Assembly: GCA_016124195.1 (NCBI GenBank)
Contig: WGOE01000004.1
Location: 62,001 to 126,000, forward strand
Reading direction: 5' to 3'
DNA: 64,000 nucleotides
Source of the DNA: a bacterium
Lineage (GTDB): Bacteria; Pseudomonadota; Alphaproteobacteria; Rhodobacterales; Rhodobacteraceae
The position numbers were made by a program, and so were the translations under genes. The notes beneath the pieces are model-generated. The model made no database searches, was not told where the DNA came from, and saw only the letters and a list, made by a program, of their open reading frames with translations. Below, one piece after another: positions 1-9,993 of the stretch (its first letter is position 1; each line of letters opens with the position of its first letter).

Positions 1-248
1 GGCCGCCATGATGCGGTGCGCGTCATGGTGCGGGCTCTGGATCAGGCCGGCCACAAACTGCCCTTCTTTCCCGAACCGGTGTCGATCACCGTGACCGGCG
101 CGGGGCGGCGGATCGGCCCGGGCTTCGTGCCGTTGCGCGCGGGCTCGACCGGCTTCTGGGTCCAGGCCACCGGCCCCGGAGAGATTACCATCACTGTCAG
201 CAGTGACCGGCTCGGCGTGTCGGTCACCCAGATCATCGCGGAGGACGC

Positions 249-252
<4 letters not shown>
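1..252 (+). CDS. C-terminal fragment of a glycoside hydrolase (probably family 2)
   Basis: The reading frame is open from base 1, so only the last 83 residues or so of the protein are visible. They form a beta-rich stretch ([17 protein letters not shown], then [19 protein letters not shown]) resembling the C-terminal immunoglobulin-like domain of family 2 beta-galactosidases. No catalytic residues are in view, so the substrate cannot be judged. The stop codon overlaps the start of the sugar-type ABC ATPase gene by four bases (ATGA), which suggests translational coupling and a shared sugar-use operon whose other genes lie upstream of the window. The family call rests on general resemblance and on this context. 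Confidence 0.6.
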
Positions 253-1319
<1,067 letters not shown>

Positions 1320-1326
1320 CTTTCCC

Positions 1327-1380
1327 TTCATCCAGGTAAAAATACTCCACGGGGAGCGCGAGGGGTGTGAAACCCCTCGC
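1327..1380 (+). repeat. Intergenic element A, copy 1 (TTCATCCAGG...ATACTCC plus GTGAA-loop hairpin)
   Basis: The element starts with TTCATCCAGG and AAAATACTCCACGGGG and ends in a perfect nine-pair hairpin, GCGAGGGGT / ACCCCTCGC, with loop GTGAA (1358-1380). It lies in the sense direction eight bases after the ABC gene stop. Other copies with hairpins are at 14491, 33588 and 40679. The stem sequence differs between copies while pairing is kept. Confidence 0.8.
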
Positions 1381-1479
1381 TGGCGCGCGCATTATCGGGC
1401 GCCTCCCCTTTCCATTTGCTACTCGCGCCCCTATAGCGAAGGTACGGGATACCCCCGTGGCCCTGCTTGAAAGCCCCCG

Positions 1480-2637
1480 ATGCGCACCATCTCCACGACC
1501 GAAGATCTCGCCGCCTTCTGCGCCCTGGCCAAGACCCAGCCCTATGTCACGATCGACACCGAATTTCTGCGCGAGCGCACCTTCTGGTCCAAGCTCTGCC
1601 TGATCCAGATGGCACTGCCCGGCAAGGATGGCGAGGCGGTGCTGGTCGACCCGATCGAAGGCGCGCAGATGTCGCTGGAGCCGATCTACGACCTCTTCCG
1701 CCACACGGCGACGGTCAAGGTGTTCCACGCCGCCCGCCAGGACCTCGAAATCTTTTTCGTCGAGGGCAATGTCTTTCCGGTGCCGCTGTTTGACACCCAG
1801 ATCGCCGCCATGGTCTGCGGCTTTGGTGAACAGGTCGGCTATGAGACGCTGGTCAAAAAGATCGCCAAGGCCGATCTCGACAAGACCTCGCGGTTCACCG
1901 ACTGGTCGCGCCGGCCGCTGACGCAGGCCCAGGCCGAATATGCGGTGGCCGATGTGACCCATCTGCGCCAGATCTACGAATGGCTTTCGACCCAGATCGC
2001 CAAGACCAATCGGCAGGCCTGGGTCGCCGAGGAACTGGGCATCCTTCTGGACCCTGAAACCTATACGACCCGGCCGGAAGAGGCCTGGATGCGGATCAAG
2101 ACCCGCACCACTTCAGGCCGTTTTCTGGCCGTGGTCAAGGAACTCGCCCGCTTCCGCGAGACCTATTGCCAAAGCCACAACATCCCCCGCGCCCGGGTGA
2201 TGAAGGACGACGCACTCTTGGAACTGGCCTCGACCCGGCCGACCAACCTGGAAGAACTGGGCCGTTCTCGGCTGTTGATGCGCGAGGGCCGCAAGGCCGA
2301 TATCGCCGATGGGATCCTCGCCGCCATCAAGGCCGGGATGGAGATGAAGCCCGAGGACATGCCGCGCCCCGATGTCAGCCGCGACCAGTTGCAGGTCAAT
2401 CCGGCCCTGGCCGATCTGTTGCGCGTGCTCCTGAAGGCGAAATCCGAAAGCCTGGGTGTCGCCGCGCGGCTGATCGCTTCGTCCTCGGACCTGGATGCCA
2501 TCGCGGCGGGGCAACGCGATGTGGCGCCCTTGTCGGGCTGGCGGGCCGAGGCCTTTGGCGATGACGCCCTGCGGCTTTGCCGGGGCGAGATAGCCCTGTC
2601 GGCCAAGGGCAACGAAGTGCGGGTGGTCCGGGTCTGA
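1480..2637 (+). CDS. rnd: Ribonuclease D
   Basis: This 385-residue 3'-5' exoribonuclease should trim the 3' ends of tRNA precursors in the cytoplasm. The DEDDy exonuclease domain fills the N-terminal half: motif I is TIDTEFLRE at about residues 24-32, the second acidic site is in FHAARQDLEIF, and motif III is in YAVADVTHL. An HRDC-type nucleic-acid-binding domain follows at roughly 205-285. Length is normal for alphaproteobacterial RNase D. The gene stands alone between the sugar-transport operon and a convergent lipoprotein gene. Confidence 0.93.
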   Translation: MRTISTTEDLAAFCALAKTQPYVTIDTEFLRERTFWSKLCLIQMALPGKDGEAVLVDPIEGAQMSLEPIYDLFRHTATVKVFHAARQDLEIFFVEGNVFPVPLFDTQIAAMVCGFGEQVGYETLVKKIAKADLDKTSRFTDWSRRPLTQAQAEYAVADVTHLRQIYEWLSTQIAKTNRQAWVAEELGILLDPETYTTRPEEAWMRIKTRTTSGRFLAVVKELARFRETYCQSHNIPRARVMKDDALLELASTRPTNLEELGRSRLLMREGRKADIADGILAAIKAGMEMKPEDMPRPDVSRDQLQVNPALADLLRVLLKAKSESLGVAARLIASSSDLDAIAAGQRDVAPLSGWRAEAFGDDALRLCRGEIALSAKGNEVRVVRV

Positions 2638-2755
2638 TCCGGCATGGCGACAAGACAGCCGTCCCGATCCGGGCAGGCAGCGCATCGCCGTCCCGACCGG
2701 ACCTTACCTGACCTGACCGGGCAAGCGGTTCACCGTTTCTCTGCCCGCGCCGGCT

Positions 2756-3211
2756 TTAGCGGTGCGCGCTCATCGCGTTTTGCGCGCCGCGGACCTCGAT
2801 GGCGCGCACGTCCTGCAGCTTGTAATCGGTCAGGCTGGTGGCGACGGTCACCTCGCGCGAGGGCTGGGTTCCGGCCGGGGCAGGGGTCTTGGGCGGGGCG
2901 ATGCGGAATTCGAACACCAGCTGGCCGGCCTTGTCATCCGGCACTTCGACCAGCGAGGCGTTCCAGAAGCCTTGGGTCGGCGGCACGCCCGTGGCACGCA
3001 CAAGGGCGCCGCCCGGATAGGGCTCGACCTTCAGGGTGATGACTTGTGCCACCAGACCGCGCGGATCGACCGGCGGGGTGTAAAAGGCAACCGGTGTACC
3101 CTGTCGCGGATGGTGACCGAACCAGTTGAGCGGATTGAGCCTCGATTTGCCCAGACCGCAGCCCGCGAGGCCCAGCCCCACCACCGTCACCAAGATCAGC
3201 GCCCGCTTCAT
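2756..3211 (-). CDS. Putative outer-membrane or periplasmic lipoprotein, function unknown
   Basis: The protein has about 151 residues when started at the ATG at 3211, which follows a good ribosome site (GGAGGAC); the ORF-track start 19 codons upstream adds a sequence that would bury the signal peptide. The N-terminus MKRALILVTVVGLGLAGCG is a lipoprotein signal with a lipobox LAGC. The remainder includes VVAQVITLKVEPYPGGALVRATGVPPTQGFW-like beta-rich sequence with no catalytic motif I recognise. It is probably a conserved Rhodobacteraceae lipoprotein. It converges on rnd. Confidence 0.8.
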   Translation of the reverse strand: MKRALILVTVVGLGLAGCGLGKSRLNPLNWFGHHPRQGTPVAFYTPPVDPRGLVAQVITLKVEPYPGGALVRATGVPPTQGFWNASLVEVPDDKAGQLVFEFRIAPPKTPAPAGTQPSREVTVATSLTDYKLQDVRAIEVRGAQNAMSAHR

Positions 3212-3408
3212 GCTTGTCCTCCGCTTGCCCTCCTTCGGTAGCCCAAGCCGAGGCTTTTGAAAAGCCATGGCTTTACCTTCGTCCTGTCCAAGGCTAAAGC
3301 CTGTCGGGCAAAGGCAAGGCCGGCTTCACCGCAAGACGCGCCCAGGGCCAGGCGCCAGCCTTTGCCGAGCCTGACAGGTTAACGGTCAGGACCACGAGGA
3401 GAAAACCC

Positions 3409-3816
3409 ATGGCCACGCAAGCCTTCGAAGACATCGCAGACACGTTCGAATTCCTGGGTGACTGGGAAGACCGCTATCGCCATGTCATCGAATTGGGCAA
3501 GGCGATGCCGGCGCTGGACGACAGTTTCAAGGTGCCCGCGCTGAAGGTGCAGGGCTGCGCAAGCCAGGTCTGGCTGCGTCCGGTGATCGAGGATGGCCGG
3601 TTCGACTTTCAGGGCGACAGCGATGCGATGATCGTGCGCGGCCTGATCGCCGTGCTGCATGCGCTTTATGCCGGGCTGACGCTGCCCGAGGTGCTGGCTG
3701 TCGATGCGCCGGCTGCCCTCGCCCGGCTTGGGCTGAACGATCATCTGTCGGCGCAACGGTCCAACGGGCTGCGCGCGATGGTCGAACGCATCCGCAAGGT
3801 CGCGGCCGAAGCCTGA
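3409..3816 (+). CDS. SufE family cysteine desulfuration protein
   Basis: This 135-residue protein matches SufE along its whole length. SufE accepts persulfide sulfur from the cysteine desulfurase SufS and stimulates iron-sulfur cluster assembly. The sulfur-accepting cysteine is C50 in VQGCASQVW, and the C-terminal helical part NDHLSAQRSNGLRAMVERIR is typical. No suf operon genes lie nearby, so this is an orphan copy, as is often the case. A REP palindrome fills most of the short gap to the convergent DUF427 gene. Confidence 0.92.
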   Translation: MATQAFEDIADTFEFLGDWEDRYRHVIELGKAMPALDDSFKVPALKVQGCASQVWLRPVIEDGRFDFQGDSDAMIVRGLIAVLHALYAGLTLPEVLAVDAPAALARLGLNDHLSAQRSNGLRAMVERIRKVAAEA

Positions 3817-3824
3817 GGGCGGAA

Positions 3825-3847
3825 GATGGGCAGATTGCCCATCCTAC
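3825..3847 (-). repeat. REP element, copy 1
   Basis: Read on the minus strand this is GTAG followed by the palindrome GATGGGC-AAT-CTGCCCATC. It sits between the convergent stops of the sufE-like and DUF427 genes. A tetranucleotide head with an imperfect hairpin is the usual form of RAYT-linked REPs, and a RAYT gene lies at 9272-9847. Confidence 0.85.
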
Positions 3848-3852
3848 CTCAT

Positions 3853-4179
3853 TCAGACCGTTTCGACCGTGACGGCCGGATAGAAGGCCAGATGGCCGGC
3901 TATGGCCGCCACGCTGTCCAGCGGCGTCTCGTAGGACCAGACCACATTGTCGAGCCCGGCCACCGAAAAATAGCTGGCCTGACCCTTCCACGGGCAGGTC
4001 GAGGCGCGCGGGGTCGGGGTGAAAAGCGTCATGTCCATGTCGGCGCGCGGCACGTAAAGCACCGGACCATGGCCGGCCTCTTCCAGGATCACGGCAGCCC
4101 CGGTTTGCCCCAGCACAAGATCGCCCACACGCACCCTGTAACGGCCGGGCGCCGGTTTGATATGGATCGGAAGTCCCAT
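3853..4179 (-). CDS. DUF427 domain protein
   Basis: This 108-residue protein has the beta-rich pattern of DUF427: VLYVPRADMDMTLF, then CPWKGQASYFSVAG and VWSYETP. The fold is known but no firm biochemical role is established. Its ATG shares one base with the TGA of the upstream peptidase gene (TGATG), so the two are probably translated together. It has no signal peptide and should be cytoplasmic. Confidence 0.9.
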   Translation of the reverse strand: MGLPIHIKPAPGRYRVRVGDLVLGQTGAAVILEEAGHGPVLYVPRADMDMTLFTPTPRASTCPWKGQASYFSVAGLDNVVWSYETPLDSVAAIAGHLAFYPAVTVETV

Positions 4180-5963
4180 CAGATCACCTCACAGGCCGCT
4201 TTTGCCCAAGCCAGTGCGAAAGGCGAAAGCCGCGGCCCCAGCTTTGCCAGCACCTCTGCGTGATAGGCGTTGATCCAGGCGCGCTCTCCGGGCGCCAGCA
4301 TGTCGGTCAGGATCAGGCGGCGGTCGAAGGGCGCGAAGGTCAGGGTTTCAAAGGCCAGCTGATCGCGCTTGTCGCCAAGACTTTCCGCCTCGCGCACCAC
4401 GATCAGGTTTTCCAGCCGGATGCCGAATTCGCCTTCGCGGTAATAGCCAGGTTCGTTGGACAGGATCATCCCGGGTTCCAGCGCAACGTCGCTGACCCGG
4501 CTCAGGCGTTGCGGGCCCTCGTGCACCGACAGGAAGGCGCCCACGCCGTGGCCGGTGCCATGGTTGAAATCCTGCCCGGCAAGCCAAAGGTTGTAGCGCG
4601 CCAGAGGGTCCAGATCGCGCCCGGCGAGGCCCCGCGGCCAGCGCGCACGGCTGATGGCGATCATGCCCTGCAAGACGCGGGTATAGCATTCACGCGCCTC
4701 TTGCCCCGGATCGCCCACCGCCACTGTGCGAGTTATATCGGTCGTTCCGTCCAGATACTGCGCGCCCGAATCGACCAGCAGCAGCTCATTCTGCCCGATG
4801 GAGCGGTTGCTGGCCTCGGTCACGCGGTAATGCATGATGGCGCCATTCGGCCCCGCACCGCAGATCGTGTCGAAAGAGATGTCATGCAGGGCGTTGGTCG
4901 CGCGGCGAAAACCTTCCAGCGCGCTGACCACGGCAATCTCGGTCAGGCCGCCTTTGGGGGTGCGATCGTCGAGCCAGGCGAGGAACTCCACCACCGCGGC
5001 GCCGTCGCGCAGATGGGCCACCCGCATGCCTTCGATCTCGGCCGCCGATTTGCAGGCCTTGGGCAGGCGGCAGGGGTCGTCGCCCCAGACCACCTCGGCG
5101 ACCAGATGCGATACGGCGAGGGGTGCCGTCGTCTTGTCGATGCGGACCGGCCCCTCCAGCGCCTGCAGGGCCGTGGCAAAGTCGGCCGAGGGGCGCAGGG
5201 CCACCCCGTCGCCCAGATGCGCGCGCACCTGCGCATCCAGTTTCGCCGGGTCCACGAAGAGGACCACGCCGCCATCGGCCTGCAATATGGCAAAGGCCTG
5301 CAGGACCGGGTTCTTTGGCACATCGGCGCCGCGAATGTTCAAGAGCCAGCAGATCGAGTCGGGCAGCGTCAGCACCGCCGCCGTCTGCCCTGCCTTGCGC
5401 AGGACAGCCGCCAGACGTTCGCGCTTGGACAGGGCACTTTCCCCCGCCAGCGCCTCGGGATGGGCAAAGGCCCGCCCGACCGGCGCCGCCGGCTGGTCCG
5501 GCCAGATCGCATCGACCAGATTGCCGGACGCCTTCAGGCTGACCGCCGAACCGGCGAGCGCCGCCTCGATCTTTTCGATTTCATCAGCGGTATGCAGCCA
5601 GGGGTCATAGCCCACCACACCCGCGGCCAAATGCTCGGCGATCCAGGGTCCCGGCTTGACCTCTGGCCAGGGCACCGGCGTGAAATGCGCCAGATCGACC
5701 TGACCCTTGACCTGCGTGCGATAGCGCCCGTCGATGAAGACCCCCGCCACATCGGGCAAGACGATGCAGAACCCGGCCGATCCGGTGAAGCCGGTCAGCC
5801 ATTGCAAGCGCTCGTCCCTGGCCGCGACATATTCGCCCTGATGCGCATCGGCGCGCGGCACGATAAAGCCGGCCAGCCCCGCCTCGGCCGCCGCTGCGCG
5901 CAAGGCTGCAAGCCGTCCCGGTCCCTGAGAAGGCGAAGCATGGCTGTCAAAGGTCTGAAACAT
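4179..5963 (-). CDS. Xaa-Pro aminopeptidase (aminopeptidase P, M24B)
   Basis: The chosen ATG at 5963 gives MFQTFDSHASPSQG and about 594 residues; the 46-codon extension in the track has no family similarity. The enzyme should release N-terminal residues that precede proline. It has the three-part form of the larger aminopeptidase P type: two creatinase-like N-terminal domains, then a pita-bread catalytic domain. Metal ligands are visible as VDSGAQYLDGTTDITRT (two Asp), GTGHGVGAFLSVHEGP (His), ILSNEPGYY (Glu) and GIRLENL (Glu). The gene lies 70 bases after cobT on the same strand. Confidence 0.93.
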   Translation of the reverse strand: MFQTFDSHASPSQGPGRLAALRAAAAEAGLAGFIVPRADAHQGEYVAARDERLQWLTGFTGSAGFCIVLPDVAGVFIDGRYRTQVKGQVDLAHFTPVPWPEVKPGPWIAEHLAAGVVGYDPWLHTADEIEKIEAALAGSAVSLKASGNLVDAIWPDQPAAPVGRAFAHPEALAGESALSKRERLAAVLRKAGQTAAVLTLPDSICWLLNIRGADVPKNPVLQAFAILQADGGVVLFVDPAKLDAQVRAHLGDGVALRPSADFATALQALEGPVRIDKTTAPLAVSHLVAEVVWGDDPCRLPKACKSAAEIEGMRVAHLRDGAAVVEFLAWLDDRTPKGGLTEIAVVSALEGFRRATNALHDISFDTICGAGPNGAIMHYRVTEASNRSIGQNELLLVDSGAQYLDGTTDITRTVAVGDPGQEARECYTRVLQGMIAISRARWPRGLAGRDLDPLARYNLWLAGQDFNHGTGHGVGAFLSVHEGPQRLSRVSDVALEPGMILSNEPGYYREGEFGIRLENLIVVREAESLGDKRDQLAFETLTFAPFDRRLILTDMLAPGERAWINAYHAEVLAKLGPRLSPFALAWAKAACEVI

Positions 5964-5970
5964 GGCGTCC

Positions 5971-6000
5971 CTTAATCCAGGTGTAACTACTCTCGCGGGG
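5971..6000 (+). repeat. Intergenic element A, degenerate half copy
   Basis: The string CTTAATCCAGG followed by an ACTACTC and a GCGGGGG run resembles the first half of element A. It carries no clean GTGAA-loop hairpin. It fills the gap between cobT and the peptidase gene and runs antisense to both. Confidence 0.4.
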
Positions 6001-6033
6001 GCAGGGTGAGAGCATCTCTGCGGACCGGAGGTC

Positions 6034-7902
6034 TCAGGCCACGCGCCGCCCCTTGAAGGCCCTCTCGCGCTTTTTGGCATCGACCTCGAACAGGCTCGCA
6101 AGCTGTTCGGTCATGGCCCCCGCCAATTGTTCGGCATCGGTGATGGTCACGGCGCGCTGGTAATAGCGCGTCACGTCATGGCCGATGCCGATGGCGATCA
6201 GCTCCACCGCCCGGCGCTTTTCGACCATGGCGATCACGTCGCGCAGGTGCTTTTCCAGGAAATTCGCCGGATTGACCGACAGCGTGCTGTCATCGACCGG
6301 CGCCCCGTCCGAGATCACCATCAGCACCTTGCGCGCCTCGTTCCGCGCGATCAGGCGGCGATGCGCCCATTCCAGCGCCTCGCCGTCGATGTTCTCTTTC
6401 AGGAGGCCCTCTTTCATCATCAGGCCAAGGTTCGGCCTGACCCTGCGCCACGGCGCATCGGCGGATTTGTAGATGATGTGGCGCAGATCGTTCAGCCGCC
6501 CCGGACCGGCCGGCCGCCCCGCCGCGAGCCATTTTTCGCGGCTCTGCCCGCCCTTCCAGGCGCGCGTGGTGAAGCCGAGGATCTCGACCTTGACCGAACA
6601 CCGTTCCAGCGTGCGCGCCAACACGTCGGCGCAGATCGCGGCGATGGAAATCGGCCGTCCCCGCATCGATCCGGAATTGTCCAGAAGCAGCGTCACGCAG
6701 GTGTCGCGGAACTCGGTATCCTTTTCCTGCTTGAAGCTGAGCGGCGTGGTCGGATTGGCCACGACCCGCGCCAGACGGCCAGCGTCCAGCGTGCCCTCTT
6801 CCAGATCGAACAGCCACGACCGGTTCTGCTGCGCCTGCAGGCGGCGCTGCAGCTTGTTGGCCAGACGCGAGACGGCGCCCTTCAAAGGTTCCAGCTGCTG
6901 GTCGAGATAGGCGCGCAGGCGTTCGAGTTCGGCCGGTTCGGCCAGATCCTCGGCGCGGATCTCTTCGTCGAATTCCGTGGTAAAGGCGTTGTACAGCGGG
7001 TCTGCGGCCGAATGGGGTGCAGGGGGCGGCGGCTCCAGCGGCGCCTCGCCCTCGGGCAGTTCGGCTTCTTCGCCCTGTTCCTGGTCCGAGGTCTCGTCCA
7101 TCGTGACTTCGGCTTGGGACTGGTCGGGCTCGTCCTCCTGGCTCTGTTCAGGCGAGGCTTCGGATTCCTCGCTTTCCTGCTGTTCGCTGCCGGTCTCTTC
7201 GGGCGTGTCCTCGCGGTCGTCCTCGCCGGTATCGTCCTGCGGGTCTTCCTGATCGGGGTCGTCGCCCAGTTGGTCGCCATAGCCGAGGTCGGCGATCACC
7301 TTGCGCGCCATGCGGGCGAAGGCCTGCTGATCGGCCAGCACATCGCCCAGGTTTTCCAGCGTACCTGTCGCCTGTTCCTCGATGAAGCCGCGCCAGAGGT
7401 CCATCACATGCTGCGCGGATTTCGGCAGATCGCGCCCGGTCGCCAGATGCCGCACCAGATAGCCCGCCGCCACCGGCAAGGGCGCCTCAGAGGCCGATGT
7501 GATCTGGCCATAGCCCTTGCGGTCGGCCTCATGCGCGATCTTGGCGTCGATGTTGGTGGCCGTGCCCGGCATGGCGCGGGCGCCCACCGCCTCGCAGCGC
7601 GCGGTTTCCATCGCCTCGAAGATTTCCTTGGCCAGCGCCCCGGTCGGCGCGTATTTCGCGGCCACCGCATCGTCGTGATAGCGCCGCTTCAACGCAAAGG
7701 CATCAGCCGTGCCGCGCGCCAAGAGAACCTCGTCCCGCGTCATGCGGCGGCTGACCTGCGGCAGGCGCATGCCCTCGCGGTTCATCCCCGCCGGATCGAC
7801 CGAATAGGTCACCGTCATTTCGGGATCGTCGGCCATCGTGCGCGTCGCATCGGCGAGCGCTTTCTTGAAAGGATCAGCGGGGTTGTCGAGAGGTTTGCTC
7901 AT
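6034..7902 (-). CDS. cobT: Cobaltochelatase subunit CobT
   Basis: CobT is part of the ATP-dependent CobN-CobS-CobT complex that inserts cobalt into hydrogenobyrinic acid a,c-diamide in the aerobic cobalamin pathway. The 622-residue protein has the expected N-terminal helical region, a long acidic low-complexity linker (about residues 211-292), and a C-terminal von Willebrand A domain with a MIDAS motif DNSGSMRG at 408-415. Its partner cobS is at 10684. The two genes are separated here by five genes, including the RAYT-REP locus, although they are neighbours in many relatives. Confidence 0.96.
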   Translation of the reverse strand: MSKPLDNPADPFKKALADATRTMADDPEMTVTYSVDPAGMNREGMRLPQVSRRMTRDEVLLARGTADAFALKRRYHDDAVAAKYAPTGALAKEIFEAMETARCEAVGARAMPGTATNIDAKIAHEADRKGYGQITSASEAPLPVAAGYLVRHLATGRDLPKSAQHVMDLWRGFIEEQATGTLENLGDVLADQQAFARMARKVIADLGYGDQLGDDPDQEDPQDDTGEDDREDTPEETGSEQQESEESEASPEQSQEDEPDQSQAEVTMDETSDQEQGEEAELPEGEAPLEPPPPAPHSAADPLYNAFTTEFDEEIRAEDLAEPAELERLRAYLDQQLEPLKGAVSRLANKLQRRLQAQQNRSWLFDLEEGTLDAGRLARVVANPTTPLSFKQEKDTEFRDTCVTLLLDNSGSMRGRPISIAAICADVLARTLERCSVKVEILGFTTRAWKGGQSREKWLAAGRPAGPGRLNDLRHIIYKSADAPWRRVRPNLGLMMKEGLLKENIDGEALEWAHRRLIARNEARKVLMVISDGAPVDDSTLSVNPANFLEKHLRDVIAMVEKRRAVELIAIGIGHDVTRYYQRAVTITDAEQLAGAMTEQLASLFEVDAKKRERAFKGRRVA

Positions 7903-8099
7903 GGCGGCAGAGTGTCATTCCTCGGCGCGAAGGGCAAGATGCCGGCAGCCAGCGCCCGCATGCGCGCAGGCAAATTTGTGACTGGCCTGTACAATACCGC
8001 ACACTCGCCGCGCGCAATACAGGAATTGAGGTGGGGGCGGGCCTGGGATTAGCTCTCCGTCATCGTTTGCCACGCACCGCAATCTGAAGGAACCAGAGC

Positions 8100-8684
8100 A
8101 TGACCAAACCGAAAATCGCCCTCATCATCGGCTCGACCCGCGCCACGCGTTTCGCCGATATCCCGGCCCAGTGGATGCTGGCGCAGGCCCAGGCCCGCGA
8201 CGACATGGAGGTCGAACTGGTCGACCTGCGCGACTTTGACCTGCCACTGTTCAACGAAATGGCCTCGAACCTGTGGATGCCCTCGTCGGACGCCCGTGCC
8301 GTGGCCTGGCAGAAGAAGATCGGCGCGTTCGATGGCTACATCTTCGTGGTGGCCGAATACAACCGCTCGATCACCGGGGCGCTGAAGAACGCGCTTGACC
8401 AGGCCTATGTCGAATGGAACCACAAGCCGATGGCAGCCTTTGCCTATGGCTCGGTCGGCGGTACGCGTGCGCTGGAGCATCTGCGCAACATCGCGGTCGA
8501 ACTGCAGATGGTTCCGGTGCGCAATGCGGTCCACCTTGGGATGGGCGATTTCTTCAAGGTCCATCCCGGCATGGGCGGTTCGGGCAAGATCGCCGATGTG
8601 GAGGCCAATCTTCTGCCGGCGGCGAAGGCCACGCTGGATGATCTGGTCTGGTGGTCCAAGGCGACCATGGCCGCCCGGGCCTGA
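8100..8684 (+). CDS. NADPH-dependent FMN reductase family protein
   Basis: This 194-residue protein has the flavodoxin-like fold of NADPH:FMN and quinone reductases. The phosphate-binding loop is GSTRATRFADIPAQWM near the N-terminus, and YNRSITGALKNALDQAY is the second flavin-contact segment. It probably reduces FMN or quinones in the cytoplasm; the physiological acceptor cannot be read from sequence. It is a single gene followed by a clear hairpin terminator. Confidence 0.88.
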   Translation: MTKPKIALIIGSTRATRFADIPAQWMLAQAQARDDMEVELVDLRDFDLPLFNEMASNLWMPSSDARAVAWQKKIGAFDGYIFVVAEYNRSITGALKNALDQAYVEWNHKPMAAFAYGSVGGTRALEHLRNIAVELQMVPVRNAVHLGMGDFFKVHPGMGGSGKIADVEANLLPAAKATLDDLVWWSKATMAARA

Positions 8685-8709
8685 GGTTTCGCCCTATTTC
8701 GAAGGTATC

Positions 8710-8733
8710 GGGGGGCAAGGGTGCCCCCCTTTC
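8710..8733 (+). terminator. Intrinsic terminator after the FMN reductase gene
   Basis: The stem GGGGGGCA / TGCCCCCC with loop AGGG (8710-8729) is followed by TTTC. It lies 26 bases after the reductase stop and abuts the stop of the convergent gene. Confidence 0.75.
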
Positions 8734-9124
8734 AACTGAGCAACAGGGCCGTGCAACCCGCCAGTTGGCGCTGCGCCTGCGCCCAAGCCCAGGCGGCGCG
8801 GTCCCTCTGCCCGAAACGGGCCAGTTCCAACAGTTGCGCCTCTGCCACCTTGGCCTGCAGGCGCAGGTCCATGGCCCGGATCTCGGCCCCCGCCGGCATC
8901 GCGGCTGCCAAAAGGTCGGCCATCTGATCGCGGCGCTTTTCGGTTGCGTCGGACTGCGGGTCCTGCACCAGCCATTGATATTCCATCAGCGCCGAAAGCC
9001 GCCCGGTGCAGACGGCAAAAAGCTGGAAAGCTCCGGGAGAGCCGGCGCCTTCGGCCCGCAAGCCTTGTGCCGGCGCCGCAAGAGCCAGACAAAGGCCGAG
9101 GATCCGTGTTCGCAGATTGCCCAT
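8732..9124 (-). CDS. Small secreted protein of unknown function
   Basis: The 130-residue product starts with a signal peptide (MGNLRTRILGLCLALAAPAQGLRA) and continues as a mostly helical, alanine-rich protein with a few cysteines (FAVCTGRL and QLAGCTALL) that could form a disulfide in the periplasm. I do not recognise the family. It is convergent with the FMN reductase gene, and a REP lies upstream. Confidence 0.75.
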   Translation of the reverse strand: MGNLRTRILGLCLALAAPAQGLRAEGAGSPGAFQLFAVCTGRLSALMEYQWLVQDPQSDATEKRRDQMADLLAAAMPAGAEIRAMDLRLQAKVAEAQLLELARFGQRDRAAWAWAQAQRQLAGCTALLLS

Positions 9125-9200
9125 GGCGGCATCTTGTCGCTCAAATCATGTGGAACGCCTTAAGCAGCGGGACGATGACGGTTTTTGCCCTGGCGGGTCA

Positions 9201-9224
9201 GCATGGGCCGATGGCCCATCCTAC
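9201..9224 (-). repeat. REP element, copy 2 (downstream flank of the RAYT gene)
   Basis: On the minus strand it reads GTAG-GATGGGCC-ATC-GGCCCAT, a variant of the family palindrome with a slightly altered stem. It is 47 bases past the RAYT stop and is inverted with respect to the copy at 10017, so the transposase gene is bracketed by REPs. Confidence 0.85.
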
Positions 9225-9271
9225 CGCGGAGCGGCCGTGCAATCGAGATCGGGCCGGGCAGGTCGCGCGCC

Positions 9272-9847
9272 TCAGGCCGCGTCGGGCTGCGGCAGGCGTG
9301 CGGCCTCCGGCAGGGGTTTGGCCTCGGGCAGGCGTTCGGCTGGCGGCGGCGGGCGCAGGCGGGCCAGTTCGGCCGCCTCTGAAATCCGGCCCCGGGCGAA
9401 GCTGGAATAGGGCCAGAGTGCAGGCGCCGCAACCAGGCCATGGCGCACCGGGTTCATTTCGCAATGATCCAGCGCGCGGCGGAATTCCTCTGGGTTGCGG
9501 ATGGCATGTTCGTAGAAGCGGCGCTGCCAGATACCCTTTTCCCGCTTGTCGGCAAGGCTTTGGCGGGGGCGGCCCTGATCCGGAATGGCATGCGAGAAGC
9601 GCGCCTTGATGCCGCGCCAGCGTTCGCTGTACCACACGCCGCCCTCAGGCTCTGTCCAGACCGCGTGCAGATGATCGGGCAGCACCACCATGGCATGGCA
9701 GGTGACCGGATAGTCCTGCACGGTCCGGGCATAGGCGTAGCGCAGGCTTTCGATATGGTCGGTCAGCAGGGTATCGCCGCGCCGCTCCAGCCGGACGGTG
9801 AAGAAATAGGTGGCACCGGGGATGAGAAGGCGGCGATATTGGGTCAT
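9272..9847 (-). CDS. REP-associated tyrosine transposase (RAYT)
   Basis: The 191-residue protein belongs to the Y1/IS200-like HUH transposases that bind and cut REP hairpins. The metal-binding HUH site is HLH at residues 59-61 (in VVLPDHLHAVW), and the likely catalytic tyrosine is Y112 in WQRRFYEHAIRNPEEF, the usual RAYT pattern. MNPVRHGLV near 131-139 is also typical. A proline-rich tail from about residue 163 onward is extra. All catalytic residues are present, so the enzyme may be active. Oppositely oriented REPs lie on both sides, and further copies are scattered through the window. Confidence 0.93.
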   Translation of the reverse strand: MTQYRRLLIPGATYFFTVRLERRGDTLLTDHIESLRYAYARTVQDYPVTCHAMVVLPDHLHAVWTEPEGGVWYSERWRGIKARFSHAIPDQGRPRQSLADKREKGIWQRRFYEHAIRNPEEFRRALDHCEMNPVRHGLVAAPALWPYSSFARGRISEAAELARLRPPPPAERLPEAKPLPEAARLPQPDAA

Positions 9848-9993
9848 GCCGGCAGGGTGCGGCAGATTGGTTAAGGAAGGGTTGACGATCTGGCCGAGCC
9901 TGAGGCGCGCGGTCCAGCCGCGTCAAACCTCCCCCCACCCCCGGCGCCCGCGACAGGGGCGCCGAAACAGGCGGATTTCGCGCACAGCCGACA

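Noticed and set aside
4260-5975. 571-aa plus-strand ORF opposite the aminopeptidase gene
   Set aside because: Composition is that of an antisense shadow (His/Arg/Gly/Gln-rich, no domain), and the opposite strand encodes a complete M24 peptidase.
6127-8052. 641-aa plus-strand ORF opposite cobT
   Set aside because: It is the mirror of cobT; the acidic linker read in reverse gives the hydrophobic stretch, which imitates a membrane protein.
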